This document shows positions 62,702 through 64,000 of a stretch of 64,000 nt of DNA, one piece after another. Both the position numbers and the translations under genes were made by a program. Source of the DNA: Janthinobacterium sp. PC23-8. Its GTDB lineage: Bacteria > Pseudomonadota > Gammaproteobacteria > Burkholderiales > Burkholderiaceae_D. Within the stretch, counting starts at the first letter, position 1, and every line of letters starts with the position of its first letter. The stretch is taken from positions 273,977 to 337,976 of the forward strand of contig NZ_NJGY01000003.1 in assembly GCF_002250505.1 (NCBI RefSeq), given 5' to 3'. The notes under the pieces are model-generated. The model had not been told where the DNA came from and searched no databases. It was given only the letters and a program-made list of their open reading frames with translations.

Positions 62702-63816
62702 TGTGGACCGCCTTTTTTGCCACCTGGCGCGCCATGCTGACGGACAAGGGCGCCTTGACCTTGCTGTTCGTCGGCGGCGTTTTGTATTCCTTTTTTTATC
62801 CGCTGCCTTATGCCAGGGAGATCGTGCAGCGCGTGCCGGTGGCCGTGGTTGACCAGGACCGCAGCAGCCTGTCGCGCCAGATGACGCGCTTTGCCATGGC
62901 CCATCCGGCCCTGCGGGTGGTGGCCGTCACGCCCGAGCTGCCCGCCGCCCAGGATATGCTGTGGCGCGGGCAGGTGATGGGCGTGCTGATCATTCCAGAA
63001 GGCTTGCAGACGGACGTGCTGGCCGGCCGCGCGGCGCAGGCCCAGGTGGCGGGCAATGGCCTGTACTTGATGCTCAACAAGGTGGCTTTGAGCGGCCTGG
63101 CCGAAGTGGTGGGCACGGTCTCGGCCGGCATTGAACTGAAACGCCTGGCAGCGGCTACGCCATCAAGCTACCAGGGCGCAGAGCAGCGCGCGCCGATCAC
63201 GTTTGACGCCGTGCCGCTGTTCAATGTGAAGGAGGGCTATGGCGCCTATGTGGTGCCGGGCGTGGCCACCCTGATCGTGCAGCAGACCCTGTTGATCGGC
63301 ATGACCATGCTGTTCGGCACCTGGTACCAGCGCAAGACGTTTCCACTGGAGCGGCGCACGGCGGGCGGCTATGCCGGCATGCTGCTGGCGTTCGCCTCGG
63401 TGGCGTTGTTGAACTGCTGCTATTTTTTCGGCTTCGTGTTCTGGTTCCAGGACTATCCGCGCGGCGGCAACGCTGGCGGCCTGGCGCTGCTGCTGGTGCT
63501 GTTTTCGCTGACGGTGGCCGCCTTCGGCCTGCTGCTGGCGATGCTGTTCCGCACCCGCGAACGGGGCACGCAGCTGATGATCGCCACCTCGATGCCGATC
63601 CTGTTCCTGGCCGGCCTGACGTGGCCCGTCAGTTCCATGCCCGTGGCGCTGCAGGCGCTGCGCTGGCTGTTGCCGTCAACGGCCGGCATCCAGGGCTTTG
63701 TGGCGCTGAACCAGATGGGCGCGTCGGTGTACGATATACGCCATGAGGTGGCAGGGCTGCTGATGTTGCTGGTGGCGTGCCTGGCGCTGGGATGGCGGCG
63801 CTGGCGCACGGCATGA
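62698..63816 (+). CDS. ABC-2 type permease, second subunit
   Basis: ATG 62698 (or 62701) gives 372 residues with the same layout as the first permease: one N-terminal helix (LTLLFVGGVLYSFFYPLP), a periplasmic part starting VPVAVVDQDRSSLSRQMTR, and C-terminal helices (MLLAFASVALLNCCYFFGF). The two are paralogues and would form a heterodimer. GGGGGAAAA precedes the start. No ATP-binding subunit gene follows; the next gene is a glutathione S-transferase 50 bases on. Confidence 0.87.
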   Translation: MMWTAFFATWRAMLTDKGALTLLFVGGVLYSFFYPLPYAREIVQRVPVAVVDQDRSSLSRQMTRFAMAHPALRVVAVTPELPAAQDMLWRGQVMGVLIIPEGLQTDVLAGRAAQAQVAGNGLYLMLNKVALSGLAEVVGTVSAGIELKRLAAATPSSYQGAEQRAPITFDAVPLFNVKEGYGAYVVPGVATLIVQQTLLIGMTMLFGTWYQRKTFPLERRTAGGYAGMLLAFASVALLNCCYFFGFVFWFQDYPRGGNAGGLALLLVLFSLTVAAFGLLLAMLFRTRERGTQLMIATSMPILFLAGLTWPVSSMPVALQALRWLLPSTAGIQGFVALNQMGASVYDIRHEVAGLLMLLVACLALGWRRWRTA

Positions 63817-63866
63817 CGAGGCCGCACATTGATCGTATTTGTACATCATACAGAGAGGAAGAGACC

Positions 63867-64000
63867 ATGATATTGATCGGAATGCTCGATTCACCCTACG
63901 TCCGGCGCGTTGCCATTGCCATCAAAGTGCTGGGCCTGGAGCATGAGCACCGGCCCCTGTCGGTGTTTGCCGATTTCGACCAGGTGCAAGCCATCAATCC
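63867..64000 (+). CDS. Glutathione S-transferase, 3'-truncated by window edge
   Basis: The 44 visible residues (MILIGMLDSPYVRRVAIAIK, then VLGLEHEHRPLSVFADFDQV) are the start of a GST N-terminal thioredoxin fold; S9 in DSPYVRR is in the place of the catalytic serine/cysteine. AGAGGAAGAGACC precedes the ATG. It runs off the window. It detoxifies electrophiles with glutathione. The site just after an exporter operon may be chance. Confidence 0.8.
   Translation, partial: MILIGMLDSPYVRRVAIAIKVLGLEHEHRPLSVFADFDQVQAIN

Overview
The window comes from a GC-rich, aerobic to facultative betaproteobacterium. Gene content, long tightly packed operons, strong Shine-Dalgarno sites and the anaerobic ubiquinone genes fit the Oxalobacteraceae (a Janthinobacterium, Massilia or Duganella type), but no rRNA or other marker fixes the genus. 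I see no tRNA, rRNA, CRISPR array or intact insertion sequence. Both window ends cut genes: an amine oxidase at base 1 and a glutathione S-transferase at base 64000.

Bases 1-19000 are rich in nitrogen-compound metabolism. A complete seven-gene Nit1C-type nitrilase cluster (nitB to nitH, minus strand, 7523 to 1780, mostly ATGA-coupled) is preceded by a near-consensus sigma-54 promoter. It is followed by a MocR-type regulator, a class III transaminase, an aldehyde dehydrogenase, a cytochrome b561, a DUF1329/DUF1302 pair and an APC permease.

Bases 19400-31000 hold a ten-gene plus-strand operon that I read as an uncharacterised catabolic pathway: ThDP-dependent decarboxylase-like enzyme, SDR lacking its catalytic residues, BNR-repeat protein, extradiol-type VOC protein, DUF1185 protein, alpha/beta hydrolase, FAD aromatic hydroxylase, NIPSNAP protein and two aldehyde dehydrogenases. 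A divergent IclR regulator and a downstream AraC regulator flank it. The promoter is near perfect, carries an operator in its -35/-10 spacer and seems to give a leaderless mRNA.

Bases 31000-44100 are mixed: a PF10091 glycoamylase-like protein with a fresh 24-bp duplication, a hicAB toxin-antitoxin pair, a frameshifted secreted protein, a DUF2325 gene behind a Fur box, a chemoreceptor, a dmeR-dmeF cobalt/nickel efflux unit with a perfect G6/C6 operator, a CGNR regulator with a divergent hydrolase, a RlmN paralogue, a TrpF-like protein, a LysR regulator, a 32-residue membrane peptide and a dead transposase fragment.

Bases 44100-58950 hold a Pls/PosA-type single-module NRPS with its own phosphopantetheinyl transferase, then an oxygen-limited module: a split anaerobic ribonucleotide reductase (nrdD, a separate glycyl-radical piece, nrdG), ubiUVT for oxygen-independent ubiquinone synthesis, and aspT-aspD for aspartate decarboxylation-driven energy. 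FNR/Anr-like sites lie upstream of nrdD, ubiU and aspT. The last 5 kb encode a TolC-HlyD-ABC2-ABC2 exporter without a visible ATPase gene, and the start of a GST.
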